64,000 nucleotides of DNA from Eutreptiella sp. 'Long Island Sound 2002' (GCA_964036045.1 OZ038387.1:15833420-15897419), one strand, 5' to 3'. Positions 11,590 through 35,200 are shown, counted from the stretch's first letter. Notes: generated from the sequence alone by a model not told the origin. Numbers and translations are program-made.

Positions 11590-14500
11590 GAACCAATTTG
11601 TATTGAGTCCTTTGCAATTTGATGGAGTCTACGGTTGGCTCCATGTACCCCAAGCACTTGAAAACAATCGGCACGTCGATTGCGGTGGCCTTGATGTGAG
11701 CGCTAAAAATGTGCCAACAAAAGATTGCACGTCTTGCTTCAACACCCTATAAAGCATTTGGGGGCAGCAAACCATATAGGGCACTCAATTTAGCTTTCAA
11801 TACGCATGCAACATCTGTATCAGCAACTTGGCAAAACTCAGAACAATGTACCTTGCAGCAGTTCGGGCCCACGGGCACAAGACACCACACCAAACAAGCA
11901 CAATCTAGATTAATATCCATCAATATCCAATACTGTGGCAACAGCTCCAACAATGATTCCGTGACCCGTGACTAGTGACTAGTGACGGCTTCAGTGTGGC
12001 TCGCCTTCGCGCCCCCTTCCAACCATCACTGCGTCAGGCACACACGGCCCAGCCTCTTTTTCCATCAGCTAGGATTATGGGTGCGCACTTTCTGCAATTA
12101 CTCTCTCGGTTTGCCTTTTGGCGTTGTGGTCACCTACCGCAATAGAGAGCTCCGTGGTTTGCGCATATGAACTCTGGGTCTTTGCCATGTGCCTCGCAAT
12201 GCGGGGATCCACTATATCATATGTTGGAGTCGCCCATGTTTCCAAGAACCGTCTTGAGTACTATGTGAACTTCTGGAGTCAACCAAAAAAAAATCCATTA
12301 ATATCCAATACCAAGATTATATCCAATAACTCAAGAATAAATCAATAATGTCTAGTACCAAATTTTACTACAACCAGGGGGGGGCTATGAGGAATGTGGG
12401 TGTGAGCATGAACAAGAACCACTACAATGGGTGCTATGTGGGCTTCTTCATGCTTGTGCCTTGGGTTTGGGACTTAGCCTTTGGGGCACTTGGACTTAGT
12501 CTTGTAATGTGGGCTCTGTTGGGAGTAGGTTTTGTGGGCATTTGGAAGAGAGGCAATTTGGAGGTTTGTAGGGAAGTATGTTCCAAAAGTAGCACGCAAT
12601 GCAAGGATTCCCCCTTAGTTATTGTGGTTTGCATCTCACCTTGTTTTTTTGACATGTGGAGTTTGGTCAAGAGGGAGGTGACATGGATGTAGTTCGAGGT
12701 GGTAGTGTAGTAATATAAGATGTGGTTAAGGACTATCCGCCCCACTTTGCGTCACCTAAAAAAGAAATGCCGAACACTCTTGCATACTAGGATGTGCATG
12801 TATGGAGCGCTTTATGACCCATTTGCGAGCCCTCACCTAAAAATGGGTTTTCGGTCCATGGCCTGCCAATCATATTGAGACATTCTTGCATACTCCTATA
12901 CTTACAAGGGCATTATGTTTGGTAATGTGGCCTCTATATGCACCCCTTAGGGTGCCAAGTTCCATCTTTGGGATAATTTTTCAAAACCTGACATCATGGC
13001 CCTTTGTGCACTCGCATGGGCCCCCACCGAGACAGATACTGGAATATCCGATCGGGTTGCGGCACATGAAACCAATGAACTGGTGCAGGGATCAGTCCTT
13101 TTTAAGTCCTTTTTAAGATGACTTGGTAGTGGATAAAGGCTCTGCACTGGATTCCGGGAAAAGGTGAGATGTCCTTTTGGAGCTAACCATAGACTTTGAG
13201 TCATCTGCACAACGTGCGTTGCCTGCCTCAACCCAAACAGTATACAAGGTGGAGTCGCTGCTGCCCTCGGAGCATGCCAAAGGTCAAAAGTAGCTCTGGT
13301 GGTGCTACAAAGAAACACGGTGTCAGGATGCATACTCCTAGGTGGTGTGCTTTCCGAGTGTTCCTCGTTAGTGCCTGTGGGAGGTCCCATGGTGGTCGGG
13401 ATCTTCGCCCGGCTGTAATTTGCTTGCTACAAGGAGATGATGCATTTACGAAGATATAGTGAAGAGGGTTGGTCTCGCAGGTTGTAGAAGTTAGTTCCCT
13501 TGCCGTTGAACAGGGAGCACAAGGCATTGGATGCGTGCAAGAAGAGAGAGGCCTAGGAGTCTAGTCCGTCCATCATAGAGAGATTTACAAGGCTGGCTTT
13601 CAATGCCTCCCTTGTGCTGATGATGCCTAGGCCTAAGGAGCTCACGACAAGGGGGGGGTGGGTGGGTTGGGCTTTTCGCAGCAGGGTACTTTCCAGCCCA
13701 TCCTTGAAGGAATGGGCCTACTAAGCCATATGCGCCGTTGCACCCCTCAAAGTGGGCGGTGCCTCAGCTAAGTTCGGGAGGGCTCCTCCTAGCTCGCTGC
13801 CTAAACTAGATGCAGCGGATGCACCGCTAGCCTTTTCGCCCTCCCCAAGCCACAGTGCTTCAGAGGCGCCCAGCTTGAAGAGGAACACAGAACCTAGCGA
13901 CAAAGAAGGTGAGCCTTCGTCCCCAAAGGTGTTCTCCTCACCTTCTTCATGGGCTGCAACGCTGGCACGCAGGCTTCCTTACTCACGACGTGAGCCCAAT
14001 GCGCAGCTGGGCAGTGGTTGTTGGACAGAAAGCCCTCAACATGAAGGAGTGGCGGGCCTGCGCAGACGTCGGGCAACCTGATGAAAAGGAAGTACAACAG
14101 GGTGGTGCTGTGCTAGGAGCCCAGTGTCCAACACATGCAAGGATGCAAGCTGGTGTGCTTGGGGTCAACCTCAGACGGTTCCTTGATAAAGCATCCCGGA
14201 AAAAAAAAAGATGCACGTTGTTGCCTTCGGTGCCCCAGCTCCACAGATGGGTGAAGACACATCACACTAGCCATGTGTAGCGCTGACAGAAGCTGGCAGA
14301 ACCTGATCCTCTGCCTATGTTGCTCTGGGCTCTGCAGCATATGCGTATATGCAGTCCATGGGGATACTCATACCAAATAGAGTGGCACGCATTCCGGTGG
14401 TGCAAATGACTACAACTAACTCATGCCCCCCACATGTTGTTGCAGATGATACACCATCAAATACCACAAAACCAGTAGCCAAACCGGTCTCGCCTGGGAT

Positions 14501-16717
14501 AGCATGGTTGCCAAAGCAGATTTGTATGCCTCACGGGGGCTGGGTGGCAAGTAGGGTGTCCTCCATGTTTCCCCCGACCCCAGGGTAAACAATCTGCCAC
14601 AGCATGGGGCACAAGTAGTCAGATGAGTAATGCTACCGCAGGAGGGTGGCGGAGACACCAAGCTACGTTGCTCCAGGACATAGGCCTCACCTCACACCAT
14701 TGTCACCAGCAGCCACCTCAAGGTGGCAATGTGCAACGCCGATGTCGGCCTTTGACTGGTTGCTGGCAGCAACGCCTTGGGGGGGGCGGAGGGGCGAGTG
14801 GGAGTACACTGGACCACCACCCCCTAGCACCAACACGCCTTGCAGCTCTGTTTGATGAGAGTGGAGGGCGGCTTTTAGTGGCAGAAACGGAAGACCCTCC
14901 GCTGGGGGAGCTCTATGTAGTCCTGTTGGGTTGGCAACCACGAGGCTGTGAGGACATGGAGGATGACTCCATGGTGACGTAACAGTATGAGGTCCCGTTG
15001 GTTCCAGATCCAACGGACCCCAAGCAGCTACACCCCATCTCCCCTCCCGATGCAGGAAAGGGAGGCACAACCAGCTGGGCAGTTGATACGACACTGTGTT
15101 GAGTTGCCACGTCAGGCAAGGGGATGGGTGCAAGAAGTCTTTCCCATGCGCAACACAATGGTGTACAACATGTGTCTGACGGGCGATAGTGTTCGCCAGC
15201 AAGGGACTGTGGAGGGACACAGACAGGCCACATGCGAGCAAACCTAATCGTCAGAGGGGAGCCTCTAGTCATACGAGTTAGTGTCTGTCAAGCCATCATC
15301 ATGGCAACTCGTTAAGAGGTGTCCGGATGGAGGGGCAAGGCAGTCAGCCCACGGGCTAAGCTCCTAAATATGATCCTTCCTCGGATGGCATGCCGAAACA
15401 ACTCAAGTTTGAGCATGCTAACATATACCTTCCCTTTGTCTTGTCTAACCCCTACCCACGCCAGGAAACATTCAATAGTGCAAGTGCAAACTCAAGGCAA
15501 CTAGAGTAGCATGGCTTACCTTGCTTAGGGAGACAGCCAACGAAACATGCTGGTTGAACTTGAGCGATTGGGTAAACTGCCATGGCCCTGTTCCTCCCCC
15601 CCATGCTGGTTCCCCAACGGGACCACCGCGGTGACCACCAAAAATTGGTAAGAGAGCAAGGCAACAAGCCCCTTCTACCGCAACCTAGGAGGATTTGAAT
15701 AGGCACATGGGGAAGTGTGAACCTCCATGACTAGTGATGCCATCCTAGGAGCATGGATGAGATCTTTTGAATGTTCCCCGCCAATGGTTGCCCCAAGCCG
15801 CAAAAAGTGGTCAAATTTTCCAACAAAAGAGAGCACAAGGCCTTGCCAACACAGGGACAGTGAACGTTGCCTGGTTGATTTGGCATGGATGCATGCCCTG
15901 GGACCTTCCAAACATCTTCCACCACAAAATACATTTGTGCACTTTTGCACCATCAGCACCTTTGTGCCAACCACCAAGTACCAAGCACCCAAGCGCTTGA
16001 GATCCCCAGCAAGGAGCATCAAATAAACCTGTGCACCGCCAGCACCTCTGCACCAAGCACCAGGCACCCAAGCACTGAAGCATCAAGTAAGGGGCATGAA
16101 GTGCACCAAGCATGAGGCAAGCAACGAACCCGAGAAGCACTGGCAGCATCAACTGGGCTAAGGGCAAAGCGCCAAAGCAATTAGCAGTGCTTGGTGCATT
16201 CAACGCTCCTTGTCTGATGCCATGGATCTTTTCTGCGCTGTTTTGCAAATTTGCACATCCGTATCCCTCATTCATTTACTTGATGCAATTGGGTCCATTT
16301 GGTGCAATTTAATTGATGGTCCAATAAGCCTCAAAACCAGGCTGAGTCATGTGAGACCACTGCCAAAGTCTGTCGGTTGGTATTTGGGTGCCTGGGTGCT
16401 TGGATGCTCGGTTGATGGGTGCGTTGGTTATCACACTACAGATCGCAGGCAATATTTTCCTCTCGGGTGAGACCGAAGTCCAGTTGCTGCTGCCATCGAA
16501 ACCGATGCGGAGGGGGCAAATCCCCATTCAACCTTGCATTATCCTGATCATTTTTAAAATCTAATACGCATAATCAACACAAGTTGTGACTGAAGTTGCC
16601 GGCTAGCATCTGAACAGCTGTTGTCACGCCACTCCTTGCAACCACCCTTTCAGCCACCCATAAATTGCCATAGAGTGCTTTCTCTTCGCTCTTATGGACG
16701 CCAATTAGGATCGGCCA
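11590..16717. other. Intergenic stretch, no gene recognised
   Basis: There is no recognisable protein. A 114-codon hydrophobic frame (12348-12692) lacks homology I can name and is overlapped by a minus-strand frame. A Ser/Pro-rich frame at 13752-14081 is probably chance or retroelement debris. A tandem repeat of about 83 bp rich in CACCAAGCACC lies at 15949-16115. Many short frames at 15675-16275 are by-products of that repeat. Confidence 0.5.
15949..16115. repeat. Two-unit tandem repeat of about 83 bp
   Basis: The segment beginning CACCATCAGCACCTTTGTGC is followed 83 bp later by CACCGCCAGCACCTCTGCAC. Both units continue into CCAAGCACCCAAGC/CCAGGCACCCAAGC and an ARGCATCAA end. It is noncoding, with a CACCAAGCACC-like sub-repeat. 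Confidence 0.65.
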
Positions 16718-18238
16718 ATGTCTTTGCTCTTTCACCAAACTGGCTACGATGCTAGCTTCTATGGCAGCATGACCCAAGCCAATGGTCAGCTCTCCATCCA
16801 CTCATGTGTCAGTGACAGAACAATACGAGCCCACAGCTGCAGGTCTTTCGGCTCTGCAGTTCTGGTTGCGGTGGCTTTAGTGGTTGCCTGCGTGGTGCTC
16901 GGACATTCCGCAGTTTCCAAGAGCACTGCGCCACTGTCCACTCAGTTATTGGTTGCTAGACCCGGTGTTATACCGTCCTTGTCTACTACAGCAAAGAATT
17001 CGCATCACTGGGGGGCTATCCCACGCACTCGGACACCGGATTCTGGACGCAGCCGTTCCCCCACATCCGATCATATTAGCGCAAGTGCCCATCTTGACAT
17101 CACGCCCCGTGGCCCTGGGTCTGGCGGAGAATCCCTGGCGTTCAATTCCAAGGCCATGTACAGACCCATCCCACAGCCAACCATAGACGGCACGGTGCTC
17201 TGGAGTTCTTGGGCCTGGCTGGTCCTGCTTGCCGCCGTCTCCTTTGGCGGGCTGGCGTGGAATTTCTTGGCCAAGGGCGGAAATGCAGACGAACACCGCC
17301 TCCGCTGCGACGGCACAAGGCAGCGCGCGTACCACCACTTCCCAACGCTGGTCCCCGTTCGGGACGTTCCCGTCGGCGCGCCACAGGCCCTCATGGCAGT
17401 GACGTCCCGGCGGCGGCTGCTGATGGGCGCCGGCGTTGGTGTGGGCGTGTGTGGGTGCGCCTGCTGCACCGGCCTTCCCGCCGATGCCATGGCGACCCTC
17501 ACGCAGCCCGACCCAAAGGCCCGGGCGGCGTTCGACACCCCGCGGGACCCGCAGCTGGACGCTGCCTTCGCGCGGGGGATGGACACGGGGCCCAAGGGCC
17601 TGAGGGGCGGCATGGCGGACATCGAGCGGGCCATCGCCCCGCGCAAGGCCGCGCTCTTCGCGGCGCTCTTCGCCGACCTCGGGCCCGAGCCCACCGTCCT
17701 CGAGGTCGGGGCCGGGACGCTGCCGAACGCGCGCTTCTACGCGCAATACGCGCCGCCGGGCCTTGACCTCATCGGAATGGACCCCAACGACTTCATGGGG
17801 CCGCGCTTCGAGGCCAACGCCCGGCTGAACGGCCTGCCTCCCGCGCGCTTCGTGCACGGCGTGGCCGAGGCCCTGCCCCTGGCCGACGGGGCGGCGGACG
17901 CTGTGGTGTGCACGCTGACGCTGTGCTCGGTCCCGGACCCGGCCCGGTCCCTCGCGGAGATGCGGCGCGTGCTGCGGCCGGGCGGCAAGCTCCTGTTCCT
18001 CGAGCACGTGCTGTCGGAGGACGACCCCCGGCTGGCGGCGTATCAGGAGGAGCACAACGCGGAGCAGGTGGCGCGCGCGGACGGCTGCCACCTCAACCGC
18101 CGCACGCTCTTGGCGGTGCAGACCGAGTTCGGCGCTGCGAACGTTCAGGGGGAGAACTACACGTTTGGGAGCCCTGCTGAAGGCTACCCACTGGGGCCCT
18201 TGTCGTCCCAGTGCGCGGGCATCGCACGCAAAGTGTAG
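16718..18238 (+). CDS. METTL7-like SAM-dependent methyltransferase with Tat-type lumenal signal
   Basis: This is a single open frame of 506 codons. The catalytic part (about 265-506) is a class I (type 11) methyltransferase. Motif I is L-E-V-G-A-G-T at 328-334; an acidic residue follows in G-M-D-P-N-D near 353; then come D-A-V-V-C-T-L-T-L-C-S-V-P-D-P and the R-V-L-R-P-G-G-K strand. The late D-G-C-H-L-N-R-R-T is typical of METTL7-like and plant chloroplast relatives. At 226-259 lies a twin-arginine signal: S-R-R-R-L-L, a Gly/Val/Cys hydrophobic core and an A-D-A-M-A cleavage site. Upstream are two more hydrophobic segments (46-62 and 161-181) separated by a Ser/Thr/Pro/Arg-rich stretch, which would suit a complex-plastid leader. 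Shorter starts at Met147 or Met226 are possible. The methyl acceptor is unknown. Base composition is far more GC-rich than the flanks. Confidence 0.85.
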   Translation: MSLLFHQTGYDASFYGSMTQANGQLSIHSCVSDRTIRAHSCRSFGSAVLVAVALVVACVVLGHSAVSKSTAPLSTQLLVARPGVIPSLSTTAKNSHHWGAIPRTRTPDSGRSRSPTSDHISASAHLDITPRGPGSGGESLAFNSKAMYRPIPQPTIDGTVLWSSWAWLVLLAAVSFGGLAWNFLAKGGNADEHRLRCDGTRQRAYHHFPTLVPVRDVPVGAPQALMAVTSRRRLLMGAGVGVGVCGCACCTGLPADAMATLTQPDPKARAAFDTPRDPQLDAAFARGMDTGPKGLRGGMADIERAIAPRKAALFAALFADLGPEPTVLEVGAGTLPNARFYAQYAPPGLDLIGMDPNDFMGPRFEANARLNGLPPARFVHGVAEALPLADGAADAVVCTLTLCSVPDPARSLAEMRRVLRPGGKLLFLEHVLSEDDPRLAAYQEEHNAEQVARADGCHLNRRTLLAVQTEFGAANVQGENYTFGSPAEGYPLGPLSSQCAGIARKV

Positions 18239-21200
18239 CCGTGTGCGCGGTCTGATAGGGGGCGGGGGCCTTCCTGTTGATCTGTATCAAAGCATCTGTG
18301 GTTTTTTTTCCCGTGGGGGGGGGATGGCCTTCGCTGGCCCACACTTTGGGGGCTCACAGTGCCTTTAGGTGGAGAGCTGTCGTGGCCCAGCAAACAACGG
18401 GCCGCATCTCCTTCCTGACCGTATGCCTGACTTGGGCACGTGTTCCCGTCTCCATGTTCTCCACTTGGGGCACTGCCCTGCATGCCGGTGTGTTGGGGAG
18501 GTGCATGAGCTGCATTGCCCTCTGCTGCTAAGTAAGCTCCGCATGGTAACTTGCAGCTCGAAGTATCAGACTCGAGCAGAGGACTTGCTGAGAAGAATGG
18601 CTTGTTTTTAATAGAGGATGGCTGGAGTAACCCGATTGTGCACGTGTTTCGGTGCACAGCGATGCATTTCTGGCTACCTGTCTACCTGTGTCTGTGTGTG
18701 TGTGCGTGTGTGTGTGTCTACCTGTGAGTGTGCTGGAGCGTACGCTCACCGTTTCCCTGGGCGTCGATGTTTTTGAAAGTCTAACATCCAAAACAACAAG
18801 AACAAGTGAATGCTGGTCTGTGAAGCAAATGGGCTCGGGCTATTATGATTATAGGGGGGAAGTCATCCCGCCTCACATTCTTGCGAGGGGGAGGGTTGTC
18901 CAATGTGCTGAGGTGGAATGCCCCCACCCCCCCGGTTGATCAAGTTCGAGGCAGCCCTACTGTTGAATACCCCGAAACGAGGGAAACGATTCTTCTGCAG
19001 TGACGCTGATGCGGCAGGCTTACTACAACCGGTACACGTACCTCAACCGGACTTTGCACGGGATTCGAGCTGCTGTCATCGAGATGCGAACGTTTGGTGG
19101 GTAGCAAGGGAAGGCCTATGCAGGTGGTTGTTTGTGTATCAGGGGAGTAGCTCGAGGTGTATTTGGTCCCAGAGGCGCTCTTCTTTCGGGGGTGAGGCGC
19201 ATTGTTGTGCCCTCCCCGCCGCCTTTGTGGCCTGTTTTGAAGCATTTAAAATGGCATTTTTTCCGCGACTCCGAAGCCAAATGTTAAAGAATTCGTTTCC
19301 AGGGTCCAAGACACCATTTTTGCAACTCGCCGTCCCCCCTGCTCCCCCTCGCGGAGGTCCTGCGCTGTTGAGCTTCGTCAGGTGACGATTGCTGATGAAC
19401 CAGAGCAATGCAAGGCCGAAGCCCCTCCTCCATGCCCGTTTCGAGGACCCAGGTTCCCGGCATCAGCTGGAACCGTTAGCCCGGACCTGTGTACTGTTGG
19501 ATGCCAGCAATAGCCGTCTGCAGTTGTGTTACTATTGTGCTCACGGACGTTTCCGATGGAATGTGTGCTGTTGGTGGCAAGAGGTCCTTATTGACTCGGT
19601 TATGGGACCCCGGCTTTCCAACAGCTCTGTTGTGTTTAGTGCGCGCGTGTTCCCTTCAACCACCACCCTTCTTTTGCGCCGAAGGCTGCAGCATCATGAG
19701 CCCGAATGACCAATTCACACAATGTCAGCACCCTGTCAAGAAAACCAATCCTCCGGAACCGAAGCAGTCCGTTGCCCCCCTCCCCTGCCAAAAAAAAACC
19801 TCCACGTTCATCTTCTGTCTTTGCCGTTCGGCTTACCGCCTTGTAGGCTTGATTTGGTTTGGTGGTGTGAAGCAGGCGGCAGGTGCATACACCCCAGTGG
19901 CACCAGAAGTGCTCCCAAGGGTGCACAGTGCCCTTGGGGTGTGTGGGGCGGTGCGTGTTGGTTCACATTGTTACCATTGCTGCTGGACTTATGGCCAATG
20001 TGTGCCACAAGAAGTATGGAGAGAGGGCTCCCCTCTGGTACACCTTGTTGCAAATCTTTGCCCCCCCCCCCCCCGATGAAAAGCCACAACGATGGCAGTT
20101 TGCAGGGGTCTGTCTAATCGGTTTCCCAAGGTGCAAGAAGGGGAGTGGGGGCTGACCATCCACAGGGAACGCTGACCCATGAGGGAACATTAGCGCGCCG
20201 GGCATGTTTTTGGGCCCATTCCCTGTGTTCCGTAGGGAACGTTTGCGGGTGCAATATGTCGTGCTTCGGGGGCCTTTTCTTGGGGAGGGTAAAACCAGGG
20301 GTAACGTCCGCATAGTCAACGTAAAAGTGGCGCGCGCTGGCGTTGCAACCTCTGCCTGCCCAATTTGCCCCTGTTGCATGCGCTCCCTAGGCTCCCCAAG
20401 GTCAGGGTACCACCGCTAGAGGCTCCTGGCAATTTTGGTGAGGGCCCAGAAGGGGACAAAGGGTGCAGGGCCAGTCCTGCTTGTGCTGCCCCGAATGGCA
20501 ACACCGCTCTCCCCACACCCCCCAAGGCGCTGGCACGCCTCCTCACCCCGCCTCCCTCCCTGAGCACTGGTACTGCCTCCCCCAGCCCCGCATCTGTATT
20601 CCACCCCTCCCGGCTGGAACCACAACCCCCCATGGCGCCCCATGTCCACCACAACTAGCAAACCATGCAGGCATGCTGTTGGGATCAGGTGTGTCCACCG
20701 AAGGTGCAGGGAGACGTCCGCCCGGCCGATTACCCCGTGGTCCGGCGGGGTTTTCGGTTGGGCCGAAAGGTTCAACCCGTTAGCCCCCGCTTTTATCTTT
20801 TTAGGGGGGCGACCAAGTGGAAGAGAAGCGACACAGACCATGCACTCCTTAGTCTGGATGAAGTGCATTGTTGTTTTCCGAGTGACCCGACCTGTTACTG
20901 CCGGGGTTAAACTAATGGTTATTGCTCCACATGGTAGGGGATGGGGGGGGTTGACAAGGCGAGAGTGGAATGTCTGTTCCAGCCTTGTTCCCTCCGACTG
21001 CAGCCTGGGCTGGAAACCTTTCCTGTGTGCAGCCCCTTTACCAGCACCACTGGTCTCTCGCGCGCTCTCTACAGGTCCATACTGCACTGGCGTTGAAGGC
21101 ATCACCTTCGGCTGGTTATTGTTCTTGACCTGTGGGAGATCTGTACTCCGCGCCTCTCTCGAAGTGCTAAGCGCGCTGGCCCAGCCCCAACGCCTTTCGA

Positions 21201-22402
21201 CTGGTCATTATCGTGGCTGTTGGGGGGCGCTAAAACGATTTTCAATGGCTGCTGCTTTCCATGGCCAGCTTTTCAGTGAATTCCTGGTGTGGTATCAGGG
21301 TGAGCTTCGGCAGCAAGGGGGGGGAGGGGGGCGGCCACTGTCAGTGCGTTTTGTTCCCTCATCATATTTGATGACTGGTGCCGCCAGTCCCCCGATATCT
21401 GTTGTTGTTGTTGAATTGGGTACTGGTGCTTGTGCTGGGCCTCCGCAGAATTTGCGTTTCTTCCGGTGATCAGTGACAGATCTGAACGGAGTGGGAGGGG
21501 ATCATACGCCGCCACCCATCACTTAAACACACTCCCCCAGAATTGATCTCAACCAACAGGCAGGGCATGGCACTGGCGCCGGTTGTACTACACAGCACCC
21601 TGCTAGTCTTCATGGATTCCTCCCCACCTTGCAGCCACCGATGCCCTCCTCCCTCCCTCCATGCTCATGTGTTTTGTACGAAGCTAGAGGGGTCAGAATC
21701 AGAACTGGACAAGGTGAGCTCAGGGGACACAGCACAGTACAGTACGGAGGTAAGCAGACTGGATCAATTGTTAATCGGGAGTTTGCATTGGAGAGATGTC
21801 AGTGAAACCCAGGGGAAACCTCGGCGAGGGGCTATTCAAGAGTTGGTGTAAGCCGTGAGGGCGCCTAATGGCGCCTTGCTGGACACTAGGAACAACTCTT
21901 GGGGGTGCCGGACGGCGCTTTTCGGACCATTTGTGTCGCGGCTCTGCTGTGTTTATTCCTGAAGTACAGTTGCGTATGCCTGAGTGAATCTGGAGGGTTA
22001 TAACCCTCGTCGAGTTGAGGTCAAGCTGCTCCAACGTGCAAGCCAGTGCGTTCACAGTGGCGTGCACCCGCGAGCAATGCAAACATCGGACAAAAAACAA
22101 ACGCGGAACAGCAGCACGAGGACCTGTTGCTTGTCAGGTTTCAGTTGTGTCAGGTTTCATCACAGTTTTCGTCCAGTCCAGCAGTCCAGGCAGTGGCGAA
22201 AAGCAATTGCTACAGCTCATCACTATTCATCAACTGTTGATCCAATTTGTCGAAATATATGGCGCTGCGGCGGAAAGCGGATTGCAGCAGAAGTGGTGGG
22301 GTGGTCCGGCGGCGGACTGCTCAAGGCACTGCCAGGTCAAAGGCGGCAGCATCCACCCCTTTCCCCGTTTCTTCACTTTGTAGGCGGTTCTTTCCTTGCA
22401 CA
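18239..22402. other. Intergenic stretch, no gene recognised
   Basis: A short GT-rich tract (18689-18718) and C/G runs are present. Open frames of 150-275 codons at 18918-19385, 19489-20079 and 20642-21469 overlap equally long frames on the other strand and show no motif or repeat structure, so I regard them as chance. No promoter element was recognised before either flanking gene. Confidence 0.45.
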
Positions 22403-32207
<9,805 letters not shown>

Positions 32208-35200
32208 TTATTCCTCCCAGTGGTACATTTCCCTCTTTCGAAGCAGCAACAGCACCAGCTGCCGCTGCCACAGCCACTATTCCTTCACTAGTTCTTCGGA
32301 AAAGACCATTAATTGCACTGAGGGGGCATTTCCATGGGAGTACAAGGGACAACCGGGAAATGTTGGGGCTGCGAAATTGCTGTGTTTTGGGAAGGAAGGG
32401 GTGTCAGCCCACGGGTAATGCAGGTTTCCCTTTCCTCTCTCTTGGTGGAGCCCTGTCTGGACGTGTGGCTCGACACTTGTGGTGAGGGTTGGGCAGAGCC
32501 TCCACCATCTTGCACACGAGCTACAGCTACAGCAGCAGTGCACACGAGAAAGAGGATGCACCAATGGGGCTGCACATTCAGGCGGATATCGGGGTGAAAA
32601 ATACCTCGCCTGATGCTGACAGCCACAGCCACAGCCACAGCCACAGCCACAGCCACAGCCACAGCCACAGCCACAGCCACAGCCACAGCCACAGCCACAG
32701 CCACAGCCACGCCGATAGACTGCGGCCGCCAGCCACGGTAAAGGATTGGGAGACACAATTTATTGCCGTATTGCCGGCATCAGCCAGGCAGTTGTGATTT
32801 TCTGTTTGAGGGCCAACAGCAGAAGAGAGCATCCATGTTGTGTTGGTGTCACCCCATCCGGGGAGCGGCTGTTGAGGCTTTTGGATGCCAAGCCTGAGAC
32901 GTCGATGGTATGTCCATTGTGAGGCATACCTGCCCACACCAAGATGACCCCAAACCTGAAGTATACAATTGCATACAGGTGATGCATGCAACAAGGGTTT
33001 TCTCAGCCAGCAGAAAACCGGTGCTGCCCCCCTAAAACGAGCCCCTTGACCCCCTGTGCACACTGTGGCGCGCAATTGATTCGTCGCGGTCACGACGTTG
33101 CAGCGTGAAGGGCATGCTGCCGGGAGGCCTTGGTTGGACAAGGCGTGCACACATTCGCGGAGATTGATATTCCGGAGGACGGGTTTGCAACCGTTTGAGG
33201 AGGAGTAAGGATATCTTTGCGCTGTGGACGACCACATGCGCTCCAGTGTGTTCTACGGAGTTGTCTGTTCAAAGTTTGATCCATTTCAGTGCGTGTGGCA
33301 TGGGCCTCGCCACGCTTTTTGAGGGTGGCAGTAGCTTGCTCTAGCTCCATCCGTCCCGACTCAGGTGTTTTGGCGCTTTTTTTGTTTCAGAATTGCAGCA
33401 AAATCATTGGGAATCTCTGACTCAAAGCGGGTGGACGATCTCCTGATCCTTGTTTGCCTGGCGTCTGCTTTCGGTTCTGCTCGAAGCTGTTTCTCTGTGT
33501 CCGGGTGATTTCTTCGGCGCTGTGTCGTTGTTTCAGACTTGGCATGCCATTGCAGTGTACACTGCAGGGGCAGAGGCCTCAATGCAAAGGAGTAAAGTGC
33601 GGTGCGGGTTCTCAGAATTGCCCACAGCCCCAACTCGTTGCTGCAGTACCTGGCACCCGAGTGCAATCACATCCAAAGCCACCACCACGAATGCCCCTGC
33701 AGCCCGCTGGGAAAGTCAGGCGTCAAAGAGATGCACTTGCTCTGCCCAGTTGTGCATTTATTTACCCAGTGCCGCCTTTAACCCCCTTGTTTCGGAGTCC
33801 CCCAGGTGGCACATTTGCAGTACCTAGTGCCGGTTCTCTTTTCCCTGTATACCGTATGGTACCCATGCTGTACCGTACCCTACCTGGGCTCTGGATCAAT
33901 CTGATGGAATGCCCGCTATTGTTGCGGTTTTGATTCCTTTTAGGACTTGAGTCCTGCAGAATGACTCCACTTGGCCCTCGCTGTACTCTCTAATGGTGGT
34001 CGCACCGGCGGGCATCCGACAGCAGTCGATGGTCCCCCGACAGCGATGAGCACCTGGCACTTGCGGGTTTGCTGACGCCTGGTTCAGGTTTGGGCATAAT
34101 GGAGGTTGTTTCCCAAGCGGGGCCCTGCCCGAGACTGCCCACTGGATTTTCACGCAGACACTCAGTGGGTGAATGGCTGCTTTTAAAAGAGGGTGCTGTG
34201 CAACACGACTTATCCACAAGAGAGATCACCATCTGACTGCTCCTTGCGTTACATTTTGGGTGGATCTCCGGATGACGCGTCTGTCGTCACTCGACACGCA
34301 GCCATCAGATGGGCAACCCTTAATGAAAGAACACGTGCCCTTCGGGCGGTCTCTGTCCAAGGCTGCGGCAAGGTCTCCCACTGCTCTTCAAGCGGCCCCA
34401 GAATGACATGGATCCATCCCCCCAACACATATGTATTCATTCTCTGGGCATGCGTTATTCCCTGCCTCTGTGGCGGCCACGGTTCACGAACGTTGGTCTC
34501 AAAGGGCAAGCACCTGACGCGATGCGCGCGCCGTGCAGCTACGCGGCGGCCACACTCTGTAAATGTGCGGCGATCCTTGGCATGACGGCAACTCACGGAG
34601 ATTGATACCGGTGATGGCAAGCGCCCCTCGTGTCACTAGTGGCGGGCTTGCCCGCCGTTTCGTGCCGTTTTGGGCGCATAGGCCGATAGGGCCCTTCCGT
34701 TTGGGGGGTAAGCACTGGCCAAGTCTAAGATGATTGCAGAGTGCGGGGCAGAGGGCGCACTGCGTGCACATGCGGTAACAGTCAGAAATGTCACGAGGGA
34801 CAGCGGCTCAAATCGCGAAATTGCGAGCCCACTGTCGCTGAAAAGATGCGCGATTTCGGGCGCGTTTTTCGGATCAATTGGGATCACCGATCACCGCTGC
34901 GCGCGGAGTGCAGAGTGTCCCCAGAAGGTGCGTTTGGGGGGTGCGGTGCATATGCCCCTACAAGGGTATGTAGCACGGTGTATGGTGCCCTGAATCGTTG
35001 TGGTCAGCCTTGTGCGCATTCGAATATATTGCATCCCCGATGATCCAGCTCTGTCGGAAGTCTTTACGGCAGCCGTCTCCAGTTGAGTCGTTGCTGGGGT
35101 TGTTCTTGGGGAAAGAGATTTTTCCTTTGTGTTTTTCGAACACAGGACAGCCGACGGGTAAAGGTGGCAGGACTGCGCGTAAAGGCGGGTAACCGACATG

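Noticed and set aside
16946-18091. 381-codon minus-strand frame over the methyltransferase
   Set aside because: Arg/Gly/His-rich shadow of a GC-rich gene; methyltransferase motifs are on the plus strand.
20416-21469. 229- and 275-codon frames on opposite strands
   Set aside because: Mutually overlapping, no motifs, composition of surrounding noncoding DNA.
32489-32797. Ser-His repeat protein
   Set aside because: Made by the (AGCCAC)15 microsatellite; no domain or splice context.
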